Source: Tetrapyrgos nigripes (Eukaryota; Basidiomycota; Agaricomycetes; Agaricales; Campanellaceae). From it: 64,000 nucleotides of DNA. Both the position numbers and the translations under genes were made by a program. The DNA is taken from assembly GCA_013368315.1 (NCBI GenBank), contig JAACJM010000009.1:124001-188000 (forward strand), given 5' to 3'. This document shows positions 1-10,723 of this stretch, one piece after another. The notes under the pieces are model-generated. The model was given only the letters and a program-made list of their open reading frames with translations. It was not told the origin of the DNA and did not search any database. The stretch's first letter is position 1, and each line of letters starts with the position of its first letter.

Positions 1-887
1 ACATCATGGGCAAGGGTGAATTCAGGAGCACGAGGCATTACACCCGAATTATTTGCAGCAGCCGCTAGACCTTGGTAGAAAGCGAGTACTCCAGGGACAG
101 TATTTACTCCCATACTGTCTCCAGAATCTTGATCCCAAGTGACGACAATCTTGTTATGTTTTGAAGTAATATAGTTGACTTGAGCTGGCAAGATGGCTCC
201 GTAGGGTGGGCTAGGTAATGGTTATACTTTGGTAAAAATATCGTGGGGAGTTGCGAAGTAACACACCGGAAGATGTTGGGTTTGACACCAAGGATTTTGA
301 TGAAGGCCTGGTCAAGACGCATAATCTCTACATCAATTTGATCGTTAGTGAGCGTAGAGACATTGGGGTGGCTCCAAGTGTGGTGCGCTGCGACGAGTTG
401 AATAACCTGAGACCCGTTTGCAAGGAAAGGGACATACCGATTTCGTGGCCGTGGTTCCATACAGTTTGAACGTCAGCGACAATGTCGGGGTCATAGATGC
501 AATTCCAGTTATTGCCGTTCATGACTATGGAAAGGTTAGAAAAGAACAGCGACAAGTCGCAACTAGAACTTGCAGAAAGTTCCCTTCGCATTTGCATTGT
601 AGAGATTGGTGGAGACGTTGGTGGTATAAATATGGGGCCCATCATCGAAGCTCATTGAGAAGCCTTTTTTCGGTTTCAGCATCGTTATGGAGGAGAGAGA
701 TGTGAGATATGGTAATTCTCAGCGTAAAAAGCAGAAAAGACGAAACAACTCATTCCTCACCTTGCTTACATTGTGTGATTGCATCGGTTACTGTCCTGCT
801 ATGTATACTGCGATGATCACGTCGCGAATTCGAGTGAGCCGACACGGTCAAAGCAAATGTCAGAAGTAAAGTCGAAGAAGCAAGCAT
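1..887 (-). CDS. CE4 chitin/polysaccharide deacetylase, copy A (C-terminal part lies outside the window)
   Basis: Secreted metal-dependent deacetylase of the NodB/CE4 family, expected to remove acetyl groups from chitin or chitin oligomers at the cell wall. Predicted exons on the minus strand are 761-887, 574-663, 438-524, 267-387 and 1-210, continuing off the left edge. The start at 887 gives a signal peptide (MLASSTLLLTFALTVSAHS). Seen motifs: SFDDGP (motif 1, base and metal Asp), HTWSHP (motif 2, metal His pair), RPPYGA (motif 3) and WDQDSGD (motif 4). The intron between exons 2 and 3 uses a GC donor (gcaagt). Exon phases match the neighbouring copy at 1785-4568, except that an intron after the DDGP motif is missing here. 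Any LysM tail would lie beyond the edge. Family call is firm; substrate is inferred. Confidence 0.88.
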
Positions 888-1784
888 AGTTGAACGCGAG
901 AGACGAGAATAAGGAGCGCTTTAAAAGAGAAAGAGGGAGGAAGCTATTCTAACAGAGCTGCTTCGTCAGAAAAGAGGATGATGACGAGAAGACTGAACGC
1001 TAGCTCACTTCCAAGTAAGCTATATTCTCGGCTTATGGCTCCTGTTCCTGCTTCCTTGCGGCTTGAATCGATCATGCAGCTGTACGGGCATTCGGGAGCG
1101 GAGTAGGCAAGACATACACGGAGATCTAGGACCTCCGATGGTGATTTTTTTTGCTACGATATGCGTTGAAATAGACTGGGGATCTGGAAATTAGAATCAG
1201 TTCTGTCAACTTCAAATTCGCATCCACCAAAGGGAAACAGACGTACGCTTTAATGAAGGTCTTCCACCCATGTAGGCTTTCGGTCAAGCGCTTCAAGTGA
1301 TCGCAGAGTACGTCGTGAACAGGGGAGATTCGGGAAACGATCTAAGTCAGGAGAATATTTCGCGTCTTCACCATAGTAACCTTTGTGGTTTCCTAGTCAG
1401 GCAGCAGGTGAGTTTGCTCCCCAAAGAAGAAAACGAGGTGCAAGAGAGAGAGGAACATTGTCACTGTGGTCGTTGAAGTGGTACCTGCAGCTGCAGCAGA
1501 TTTCCACGGTTTCTCGTCGAAACAATGACTTCAAGTTCAGATCATGCGCAAAATCGCGTGTTTAAGACTGGTCTTAGTAGGCTAAATCGCGATGATTTCT
1601 ACGATGTAGATGTACCACGTACAATATGTAATGAAGAGTGCAATAATTCGTATTAATCCTAATCCACCCGAATCCCAATTTCAAGTCCGTAAAAAGCAAA
1701 TAGTCTAGCACCAAGTCCCTTATAAAACGCACATCTTCAGAAGACACCAAAGAGTTGAAAGACCCTAACCTCCTCGATTCCATC
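888..1784. other. intergenic spacer between the two leftmost CE4 genes
   Basis: About 900 bp lying upstream of the start of copy A and downstream of the stop of the next CE4 gene. I see no convincing gene; the small open frames here lack coding character. It presumably holds the promoter of copy A and the terminator of its neighbour. Confidence 0.5.
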
Positions 1785-4568
1785 TTACTTCGATACACAC
1801 ACCGACGTACCCGACTTTACGCTTGCGCTGCTACTGCCACAGTTGATTGATGGGTTCCTAAATTGCAAGAGTGTGAACAAATGTAGACTATACGAATGGA
1901 GGACTAAACAGGGTACTCACCACAACTTCAAGTTCGCCAAGGAAATAATATATTGATTCGCAATGCTCTGACACGAGAGATTAGAAGCAAGCCTGACTGT
2001 CCTCTTGCAGGCAGCAGTAGCTGTAGAAGAGCCCGAGGTGCTAGTGGATGTAGTAGCGGGACGAGAAGTCGTGGAAATGCTGTTGCTAGCAGTGGTAGAG
2101 GTAGTCGTAGCACGGGAGCTTGTAGTGGAAGCGGTGGAAGCAGAAGTTGACGTGGTGACCCTGGAAGTGCTGGCGGAGCCAGATGTCGTAGCGCAGAGTT
2201 GTAGTACAGCACCGATTTGCCTGTGATGGACTTATCAGTCATCCGATGAACCTAACACACGAATGGAGAAACGCACAAATTACCACAGTCTACACCTGGA
2301 TTGTAGCTCTGAAGCTGGTCCACAGTCAAACCATTGTTGTTGGCACTAGTTTTCAATGTGAGTGAGCGTTATCACGAGAGTTAGAGTAATCCTTACATCA
2401 GCCAGCAATAGTCGCCACTCTTGACGGTGTATGGCGCCTTGCCGCATCCGGCGGGACTGGGGGTTGTAACAGCAGTCGTAGATGTAGTAGCGGGACGAGA
2501 AGTCGTGGAGATGCTAATGCTAGCGCTAGCAGAGCTGGTCGTGGCACGGGAGCTTGTAGTGGAAGCGGTGGAGGCAGAAGTTGACGTGGTGACCCTGGAA
2601 GTGCTGGCGGAGCCAGACGTTGCAGCGCAGAGTTGAAGTACAGCACCGATTTGCCTGTAGTGTACTTATCAGTCACCCGATGAACCTAACAACTGGAATG
2701 GAGAAACGCACAAATTACCACAGTCCACACCGGGATTGTAGCTCTGAAGCTGGTCCACAGTCAAACCATTGTTGTTGGCACTAGATTTAAATGTGAATGA
2801 GCGTTATCACGAGAGTTGGAGTAATCCTTACATCAGCCAGCAATAGTCGCCACTCTTGACGGTGTATGGCGCCTTACCGCATCCGGTGGAACTGGGACTT
2901 GTGGCGGCAGTCGTGGAGGTAGTGCTAGAACGAACAGTCGTGGAAGTGCTGTTGCTGGCCACGGTAGAGGTACTCGTGGCGCGAGTCGTCGTAGTGGTGA
3001 TCGCAGAGGTGCTAGAACCAGATTGTGCGGCACAAAGCTGAAGAACGAGACCAATTTGCCTGTAGTATACTCCTTAGTGATCCGAAGAACCAAACTTGCG
3101 AATGAGGAAACGTACAAATTACCACAATCCATGCCGGGATTATAGCTCTGAAGCTGGTCCACAGTCAAACCATTATTGTTGGCGCTAGATTTGAACATTA
3201 GTACACGTCGTTGCAATGAAAGTTGAAGTAAGCGTTACATTAGCCAACAATAGTCACCGCTCTTGACGGTGTACGGAATCTTGCCGCAACCAGTGGAACT
3301 GGGGGTGGTATTGCTGCTACTAGTGGTAGAGGTCGAAGTCGACCCGCTGTTACTGGTACCGGAGGCAGAAGTTCTGGTGTTTGATGCAGATGTGGAGGAC
3401 GTAGTGCCAGAAGTTTCCGAATATTGCGACACATCCCAGTCTCCATCACAAGTCCAGCTGGCGTCGCGAGTTTGAGGCGGCCCAATATAGGTGTAAGGCT
3501 GCAAACCAAGACAGTCAGCCGTGGTGATGAGGTTGAAGTTGGCGCTCTGAAGGATGGCAACGGCTTCTTTGGACGAGGTACCAGTCTAAAAGGAGTAAGA
3601 TCAGCTTGACATAGACGAACAATAATTCAGCGGTTTATTACCTGCTTCAAGACATCGTGCCCCAGAGTGAAATGAGGAGTAGTGCCAGATTTTTTGGCGG
3701 CGTCGGCGAGCCCCTGGTAGAAGGCTAGTACACCAGCATTGGTGTTGACTCCTTGGCTGTCTCCAGAATCAAGCTCCCAGGTGACAACTGTCTTCTTATG
3801 CTTAGTTGTAATGTAGTTAACCTGGGCAGGCAGGATGGCTCCGTAAGGTGGGCTATGAGAGAGAAAGGGATCAGCTAAATGGTACAAAGAGATTGAACTA
3901 CACACACCGGAAAATGTTAGGCTTAATACCTAAGATCTTGATGAAAGCCTGGTCAAGGCGCATGATCTCAATATCGATCTCATCGTTGGTGAGTGAGGAG
4001 ACATTGGGGTGACTCCAGGTGTGATGTGCTGCTACGATTTGAGTGACCTGAGATCTACTTGCAAAAGGAAAAACGAACCAATTTCATGACCGTGGTTCCA
4101 TACAGTTTGGACATCAGTAACAATGTCGGGGTCATAGATGCAGTTGTAATTGTTGCCGTTCATGTCTTTGTTGGAGAATTAGGACGAATAAAATTAAATG
4201 AATGCAGCGGGGGCTTACAAAAAGTTCCCTTCGCATTGGCATTGTGAAGATTGGTGGAGACGTTGGTGGTATAAACTGAATGCGGCAGCGTTGAGAAGAG
4301 TAAGACAGACGAAAAAGAGGAATTACTCACTGTGGGGCCCATCATCGTAGGTCATTGAAAAGCCTTTTCCAGCATTATGAAATATGGTAAGTCTCGGCGT
4401 AAAAAGTAGAAAAGACGACATAACCTGTTCCTTACCTTGATTACAAGCTTCAATTGGGTCCGTCACTGCTCTAGCATGAAGACTACGGAGGGAGCGTCGA
4501 GATGGAATGTGAGAGTGCGCTGAGGCAGTCAGGACTAAAGCCAGGAACACAGTAGAAACAGAAAGCAT
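1785..4568 (-). CDS. secreted CE4 chitin deacetylase with four C-terminal LysM modules
   Basis: Fourteen exons give 684 residues: 4436-4568, 4331-4363, 4219-4275, 4079-4165, 3908-4028, 3642-3852, 3239-3585, 3116-3184, 2832-3059, 2712-2780, 2397-2654, 2277-2345, 1921-2220, 1785-1857. Signal peptide at residues 1-17, then the CE4 domain with TYDDGP, HTWSHP, RPPYGA and WELDSGD. The tail has LysM modules near residues 316-361, 415-461, 525-570 and 625-683, separated by Ser/Thr-rich linkers that are probably O-glycosylated. Modules 1-3 are near-copies (KSGDYCWLIANNNGLT, then LQSYNPG); the fourth is divergent. LysM binds chitin, so the enzyme is likely held on a chitin or chitosan surface while it deacetylates. 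Each of modules 1-3 is cut by two introns with the same phase. A TATA-like box lies about 115 bp upstream. Confidence 0.93.
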
Positions 4569-4681
4569 TTTTAGAGAGAAATGAGGGACGGCGATAAGGA
4601 GTGACTGGATAGACAAGAAGCAAGGACAGAAAGAAAGGAAAAGCAAGAACTGCTCAGGGGAACAAAGTTTCTTTTCTACCA

Positions 4682-4688
4682 ATTTATA
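4682..4688 (-). promoter_or_regulatory. TATA-like box of the LysM-CE4 gene
   Basis: Minus-strand sequence tataaat, about 115 bp upstream of the start codon at 4568, a normal distance for a fungal TATA element with a 5' leader. Confidence 0.5.
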
Positions 4689-5094
4689 TGTCCACAGTTG
4701 ATCCCCTAAATTCTGTAGGAATGATCATGTTTGAATATTCCGTTGCGGATTGAATATTGAATATTGATCAAGACAATGAGGTGGCAGTTGAAAGGTATTC
4801 AACCGTGGATGTCGAAGACGACCTAAGCTGGAAGAAGCTTAAGGGCTGGCAAGCTAGAGCTTAAGAATGTTCCGGTCGTGAGCAGACAATATACCCTGTA
4901 TTCTTCTTCTGCATGATCTGGAGAGTTTTCTTTCTGCAGACCAATGGCTACAAGGGGTAAACGGGTAGGTTTTACCACAAAGGGGTTGCAAGCACGTCAG
5001 AGAGGTGACAGTCGACTGTTAAACGGCTGTTATATCCGGGTCCCGAGAGTCGGAACGCATACGACTGCAGCTGACATAACCCGACTTCCCATGC

Positions 5095-6656
5095 TTGGGC
5101 ATGCTCAGGCATTCCCGCCAGTCTCTCCACAATGGTGCATTACATCCAAGGACCTTCAGGCATCACTCAACCACATCCAACCGCGAAACACCAGAAAACT
5201 CCCACTTTCTCCCCCTAGAACATGCTCCCTTTCTCGCCCATGTTCGTATGACGCCTCCTCGTCAGGTGGCTTGCTACTCCCGTGTCGACTTCAACGTGTA
5301 CAATTATAACGAAAACTCCTCGTTAACGAGATTCGAGAAACCTAAGCTGGGACCTATCGCCCTTCCAGCCAGACTCATCAGTAGAAAGCGAATGACCGAG
5401 CTGCACCGTCCGGAACGCGTCGATCAGCTTTTACAGGCTTGTTTGGGAACAGAAAAGGGGAAAAAGGCCTTGTTAGAGGCAGATGTCATTGCTCCGAGAA
5501 ACGTTATATACAAGTAAGTATTTTGATATTGTCCGAGATAGATGTTGTGCTGAAGAACCACAAGGTTGATGCATGGTCTCAAAGTCTCGTTGAATGTTTC
5601 TTATACGGCCGGTAGGCTCTTTCTCGAAGAACACGAGGAAAAAATACTGTAAGACAATTTACCCTTGCAACTGTAACCGTGCTGATTCTCATGCAAGGTA
5701 TAAGCTCCCTCGACCGAGACTCGTTGCGTATGTATTTTCTTCATGCCTTCAACCACTTCAAGTCATGCATCTCCTTGTTCTAGTGAATACTGCATGCGGT
5801 TTAAATGCCGTAGTCCTTATTATCAGCCACCAAATTCCTATCCTGAAGATGTCCGGGAGTGGAACGCAGTTGTTCAGCGTAACATAGGTGGTCTCAACAC
5901 TCTCATGTCAGCCCATGTCCACTGTGTGAAGGGTACGCGTCTCTCGGAAACGTCTGATCTTTAGCTCATCTCCTAGTCTCGTAGACAAATACACTGCAAG
6001 CCCTGATTGCTACTTTGAGCTTCACTCACGACGAGTCGGGTCGTCAAATACCTATCCATTGTATGTGACATTCATTCACGGTCCTGTCAGCTGGTGCATG
6101 GTGATTAATCTGGTTCCTGAATGCTAGCCATTTACAGAAAAACGATGTGAAAGACCTCGCAGCTTGGTACCTCCGAATGCATCTAATCGGTACCCCGGAA
6201 CTTTGCTTGGGGCTTCGAAGTCCTGATAACAAGAGGCTAGTAGAAATGCATATTATACCTACCGATGAACTGCCGTCAATAATCAATGACTTCCAGCGGT
6301 CGCAGAACTGGCCGAACTGGCAACCTGATGGGTACATTACTCGTGCCTTCAGGACCCTCTACCTCCTCAGAGACTGGGCTCAGGAGGCGGTTGATTCACT
6401 GCAGATGAAGCCTGTGAAGGGGCAGAAGAACGATGAAATGGTTTGGCGTGTAGAAAGGCTGAGGCACTCAGATAGGGGCATATATGTTCGGGAGCTGAGT
6501 CGAGAGGAGAAAGACAGGCTATGGGCGGTGAGAGATCGACCTCTTTGGGAAGGTCTGGGACAAACCTTGCCTAGGAGGCATGGAATCATTGACAGAGCAT
6601 CCCTTCGTGACCTTCGACAGTTAGACCGGGAGACATTAGATTCGTTTGTAATTTAA
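5095..6656 (+). CDS. uncharacterised protein with a basic, possibly mitochondrial N-terminus
   Basis: I do not recognise the family. Predicted exons are 5095-5513, 5616-5648, 5698-5727, 5763-5932, 5985-6060 and 6128-6656, which join in frame to 418 residues (416 if the second Met at 5101 is used). The first 25 residues (MLRHSRQSLHNGALHPRTFR from the second Met) are rich in Arg, Ser and His and nearly free of acid, as in mitochondrial targeting peptides. The middle exon has several Cys (SPCSSEYCMRFKCRS). The long last exon encodes a mixed, charged helical region with many Trp. It starts about 500 bp from the divergent LysM-CE4 gene; the next gene begins 215 bp downstream in the same direction. 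All introns have GT-AG ends. Gene reality is well supported; function is unknown. Confidence 0.78.
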
Positions 6657-6870
6657 TCACTGTTGGCTAACCAGATCATGATGATGATGGATGAACAGCA
6701 TCACTGGGCTCGAAAGATGAAGGTGAAAGTTCTATCTTCCAAGTTTGGTGGTATGTACATATAAGTGCTGTGTCGGCGCTTCTAATTAGCCGTTAAGTTG
6801 TTGACTTACTGTTAGCAGTGACATTTCCCTTTTGTTCCTGCATGTCCATTTCCCTTCTTGACCCCTCGTA

Positions 6871-9056
6871 ATGTCTTCGTCTTCCTCGTCGCTGTACAGT
6901 GAGAACCGTCTCATGAGTCCCTTTGACGAGCCATCACCTGACTATTATGCTGCAGTGAGCTCAAGGTGAATCCGCTGATCAACTCCGAGTCGCGTCCCAG
7001 CACTGACAGTACATCGCTGCTGCCTCTGTGAATTACGTTGCACGTCGCCTTAAACTTATGCAGCAGCCATTCATCCACCGAAACAGGTTCTTCATCCAGT
7101 TTTCCTCACCGATCTGGGAACTCACATACACCTTCGCATTCAGCCAGTTCACCGTTGGCCAAGTGAGTGCTTAATCTACTGCTTGTGCACCCTTTCCTGA
7201 CGCCAGTGTTACATCTACTTCTCTCATTTGTTGGTCTCATTTTATTCTCCGACTTTTCCTGGAAACTGTACGACTTTCCATACCGATATCTGGCAATCTT
7301 GTTTGCGTTGCCGACGACACGTCTTCTTCGATTCCCTAGGCAAGCCTTCCATCATCAGCATACCAATGGTATCAATGGACACGCGCGCGCAGCATCTGGC
7401 GGATCTCTCGGCGCACTTCCATTGGGCCGGACCGCCCCTCGTGGGCGATTAGAAAAATATCAGTACTCTTACAACCTCATTGCAGGTTCGGCTCCTTTAC
7501 AATTCGTCATTTCGTGCGTAATTCGTTCTTGGTTTTGGGCGTTTAACAAGATGGTTCTCATGCGTGTCTTCCCATTCCAATCAAACCTGAAAACCACATC
7601 CACACCCAAACGCATCACATAGTGTCGAGCCTGCCGCACCCTTAAAAGCAGCTGTAGGCACTGGAAAGTACATCTTCAGGCTCTTATTAAGAGTTGACAA
7701 AACCGAAAGGCCGCTACCAGGAGACTCTGTCACGTTAAACTTGGCTGTGGACCCAAGGCAGTTGGAATTTGTTGTTTTGTGCGTACTATATCTGTCTGTC
7801 CTTCAGCGTACTGATCCTCCTGTCAAATTTTCGTGCCTCCGTTCTGATCCGGCCTGACAATGTCCTTGATACTACTTATACAATGTATGATTCATCCAGC
7901 GTCTTCCCCGGCAAAACCACTCTCCCTGCAGGCTGTCTGTGGTCCTACCGCGTCTGGCTGCGTACCAATCAAGTCGATCATCGCTTATTCGGGGACGATG
8001 AACTCTGGATTGCGAAAGACCCCGATTTCTCGTGTATAACAGATGCTTCTTTTGCGAGGTTGAGGAATGTGAGCACGACATCGCAGACGTATGAAGCGAT
8101 AGTGGGTAGGGCGAAGATTAATTTTATTGTGAGGTGAGCAATTTACTACTTACGGGAGGGAACTTTGTTTGTATTTTGGGGTTGTGGTTGGATTGAGCTT
8201 GGGTCTGGGTCTGTCTGAGTTTTGGTTCGTTTGGGGTTCGATAGGGTACCGGTTCCATTTCGGGTTTGATGGATGATTGGTGGGCGTTTGGGGGCACGAA
8301 ATGCGGGAGGATCCGGTTGAGCTGTTGCCGCTGTTGAGCTCGGATGTTAGTTACGTCGGGAGCACCGGACCTTGGAAGCTGGCTGGTGATTTTGATACGT
8401 CGGCCGGGTGCTCTTTCAGCTCGTACTTGGACGTTGCAAGCGGACCTACAGCCTGCACGATTCATCCTCTTCTTCTCTTCTTGAATTCTTGCCGCAGACT
8501 GACTGATTACTTGCTTTATACTGGTCACAGATACCAGCATGTAGCTGAAGGATTGTACAGATATTCAATCGAGTATGAGGCCGCTGGAGTGGGAGCTACA
8601 CTGGTAGACGATTTTAGACTCATCCTGTATGGTGACCCTAGGACGGTGACATTTGCGATATAGTGAGTACCTACATCTTTCAGCTTCTTCTCAGCTCATC
8701 ATCTCTCACATCACAGCACCGTCCCAATGAACTCCATACCCGCCGGCGCCTCCCACCGTCTCCGAATATGGCTCAAAACCTTCCTCCCCACCGACCCTTC
8801 CATTAGTCCACAATCGTCTTCAGCGAATTTTGTGCTACCTTTCAACGATTCGTATGTCTATCAACGAATCTTTAAATCGGATACGTTTAAAGTGGGTTCG
8901 CGGCTGGATTTCGGGACGTTGGGGAGCAAGATGGTGATGGGCTATGCGAATGGGCCTGCAAAGGTTTATTCAGTGAGTCAGAGTCAGGCAAGTAGGCTGG
9001 ATGGGAAATCGAGTGCGGGGAGTGGGAGAGCTATTGAGGGATTGGAGTTGGGTTGA
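6871..9056 (+). CDS. uncharacterised multi-exon protein, predicted beta-rich
   Basis: Family not recognised. Exons that fit by phase are 6871-6965, 7001-7027, 7064-7162, 7340-7513, 7623-7778, 7900-8133, then (start unresolved) to 8422, 8531-8662 and 8717-9056. The N-terminal 70 residues are Ser-rich and probably disordered. The rest alternates hydrophobic and polar residues as in beta-sandwich proteins (PLPGDSVTLNLAVDPRQLEF; DDFRLILYGDPRTVTFAIYT). I find no secure membrane segment or catalytic motif. The junction after 8133 could not be resolved: the clear open frame near 8278-8422 is preceded by an in-frame TGA, so either a small exon was missed or the gene carries a lesion. It converges on the minus-strand gene ending at 9531. 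Confidence 0.6.
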
Positions 9057-9530
9057 AGGATGGACGGGTCCTTTTTTCCTGTTTCCTTCTTGACGATGAT
9101 GGTTTTGTCGGTTAATGAGCAGCTGCCGCCCTCCATCATCTATTGGGATTCCTTCGATGTTGCCTGCACTACGGGGAATGGTTGGAATAGTGATTTGGGA
9201 TGGAGTTATGGTCACCTTCATGCAATAAACGGTGTTGGTATATATTATATTTGGATTAACTTCCTTTTTTTTTCCCCCGACAGACTTTTAGATTACCTAC
9301 ACACATGCTACTGCTAATCTTCCTAGCTTGCTATTCATGATTGAATATGTTGTACTTCTAGTTTGTTGTTGTACCATCTATATGTATATTTATGCCTACA
9401 CTTTTCATGTACATCTTTATACTTGGATTGACGTTCTGTTAGAAATACATTGCTGTTTGCTACACTCCACATTACACTTGTGTTACTTCATCTTCGTTTC
9501 CCTTCAACTTTCGTTCATCCAAGTGGGCTC
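9057..9530. other. convergent 3' spacer
   Basis: AT-rich, about 470 bp between the ends of a plus-strand gene and a minus-strand gene. It should hold both poly(A) regions; nothing else is visible. Confidence 0.5.
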
Positions 9531-10667
9531 CTACACAGCAACCTTCGCCGCAAGAAAATCATTCCATTCTTTCTCACCCCAGGAACTCGAGATCTCGTTG
9601 GCGACTATGCCGTCCCAAAGAACGGTCGGAGAAACGTGAATACCGTTCTGTCTAGAGAATTTGACTATGGTTTTGGATCCAGGGCAGGAAGGAGGAAAGA
9701 TAGAAACACCATTAGCGAGTATTTTTGGAAAGGGACAGTAGCAAGGGACAACAGGGAGCAGAGAACACAAAGAATCACAAGGCTATCCAGAGTTCCAATC
9801 ATGGATTGAGAAATCACCATAGTGAGTGTCAATCATAGCGGATGTCAAGATTCCACAATTGACCGGCCAGGAACACCGACTGGACATTATGTGGATGAAG
9901 AAGCGAAACTCACTCGTATACTTGAGATCATCCGTGACGCCGTTTCCTCCATTGGGCGACCCTTTGTGTTCGAGTAGAGAGGAAAAGTTGACGAGGTTGG
10001 AATCACCGATGACATCTCCAGCGAGTTTGGCAAGATTGCCGCGAATTTCGAGAGGCGTACGCGTCAAGCTGGGTTGATCGAAGTAGTCTCCTTGGTTTTT
10101 GAAGAGCTGGGAAGAGGAAGATGTTAGTACGGTGATAGATGCTGAGACCAGAACGGAGAGATGCGTATGATGTTTTGCGTCGTGCCTTGAAGGCTGAAGT
10201 ATGAATAGTACTCACAGCCAGAGAGAAGGGCCAGAAGTGTTGGGGTGACACACGAATGACCTGAGAGGTACAACGTCAGCGGAGGTCATGAAGGAGTAAA
10301 TGTATGAAAGAAGATTGGATAGAACGATCGAGAGTGTTGGGCAATGAGAAGCACGACAAGGAGACTCACCGCAAGGCCAGCTTCGTGGACAAAGGTAGAG
10401 GTAGCGTGCCAGGGTTGGACTTGAGGACGGAAGATGACTTTGACTTTTCCTTCGTACTTTCCTCCTTTACCGAGGAGAGGTCGTAGAACAGAGTCTATCG
10501 CGAGACTCATTTTGGCACTGAGGTACTCATAGAATATGGTCGATAACAGAATTTAAGAGATCAAGATACCTGAAAGGACAGACATAGTCCAAGAAGATGT
10601 CAAGGGTGTGGGGTGAGGATATGTCTCCTGCGATAACGAGAGCTCGAAGACTTGGTTGGAGTGCCAT
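9531..10667 (-). CDS. thioredoxin-fold (DsbA-like / Thioredoxin_4) protein
   Basis: Five exons, 10570-10667, 10370-10517, 10216-10260, 9914-10106 and 9531-9664, join to 205 residues. The N-terminal beta strand runs into DYVCPFSAK, the position of the redox CxxC in DsbA-like proteins; here only one Cys remains (CPFS). Next come VKVIFRPQVQPWH and, near the end, a cis-Pro-type segment (GIHVSPTVLWDG), both usual in small fungal thioredoxin-like proteins. With a single Cys it probably does not act as a classic dithiol oxidoreductase; monothiol or structural roles are possible. No signal peptide is evident, so it is probably cytosolic. The last intron is long for this locus (249 bp). It shares a 56-bp divergent intergenic space with the CSN12-like gene. 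Confidence 0.82.
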
Positions 10668-10723
10668 CGGTTTGACAATGATAGAGACGGCGAAAGCATC
10701 ACCTGATCGCCCTCTCTTTCCAA
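10668..10723. promoter_or_regulatory. compact bidirectional promoter (56 bp between start codons)
   Basis: The start codons of the minus-strand thioredoxin-fold gene and the plus-strand CSN12-like gene are only 56 bp apart. Both starts are supported by conserved N-terminal protein sequence, so the core promoter elements must overlap each other or the opposite gene. No clear TATA box is present in the interval. Confidence 0.6.

Noticed and set aside
1928..3041. Long open frames rich in Val or Pro/Leu on both strands over the Ser/Thr linkers
   Set aside because: They are other-frame readings of repetitive Ser/Thr codons in the LysM linkers; the spliced LysM frame explains the sequence.
4944..5309. 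A 121-codon plus-strand open frame before the first unknown gene
   Set aside because: Another frame over the first exon of the gene starting at 5095; only the latter continues across introns in phase.
7779..7806. A 28-nt intron that would keep extra hydrophobic sequence in the gene at 6871
   Set aside because: Too short for a fungal intron; a 121-nt intron to 7899 keeps the same phase.
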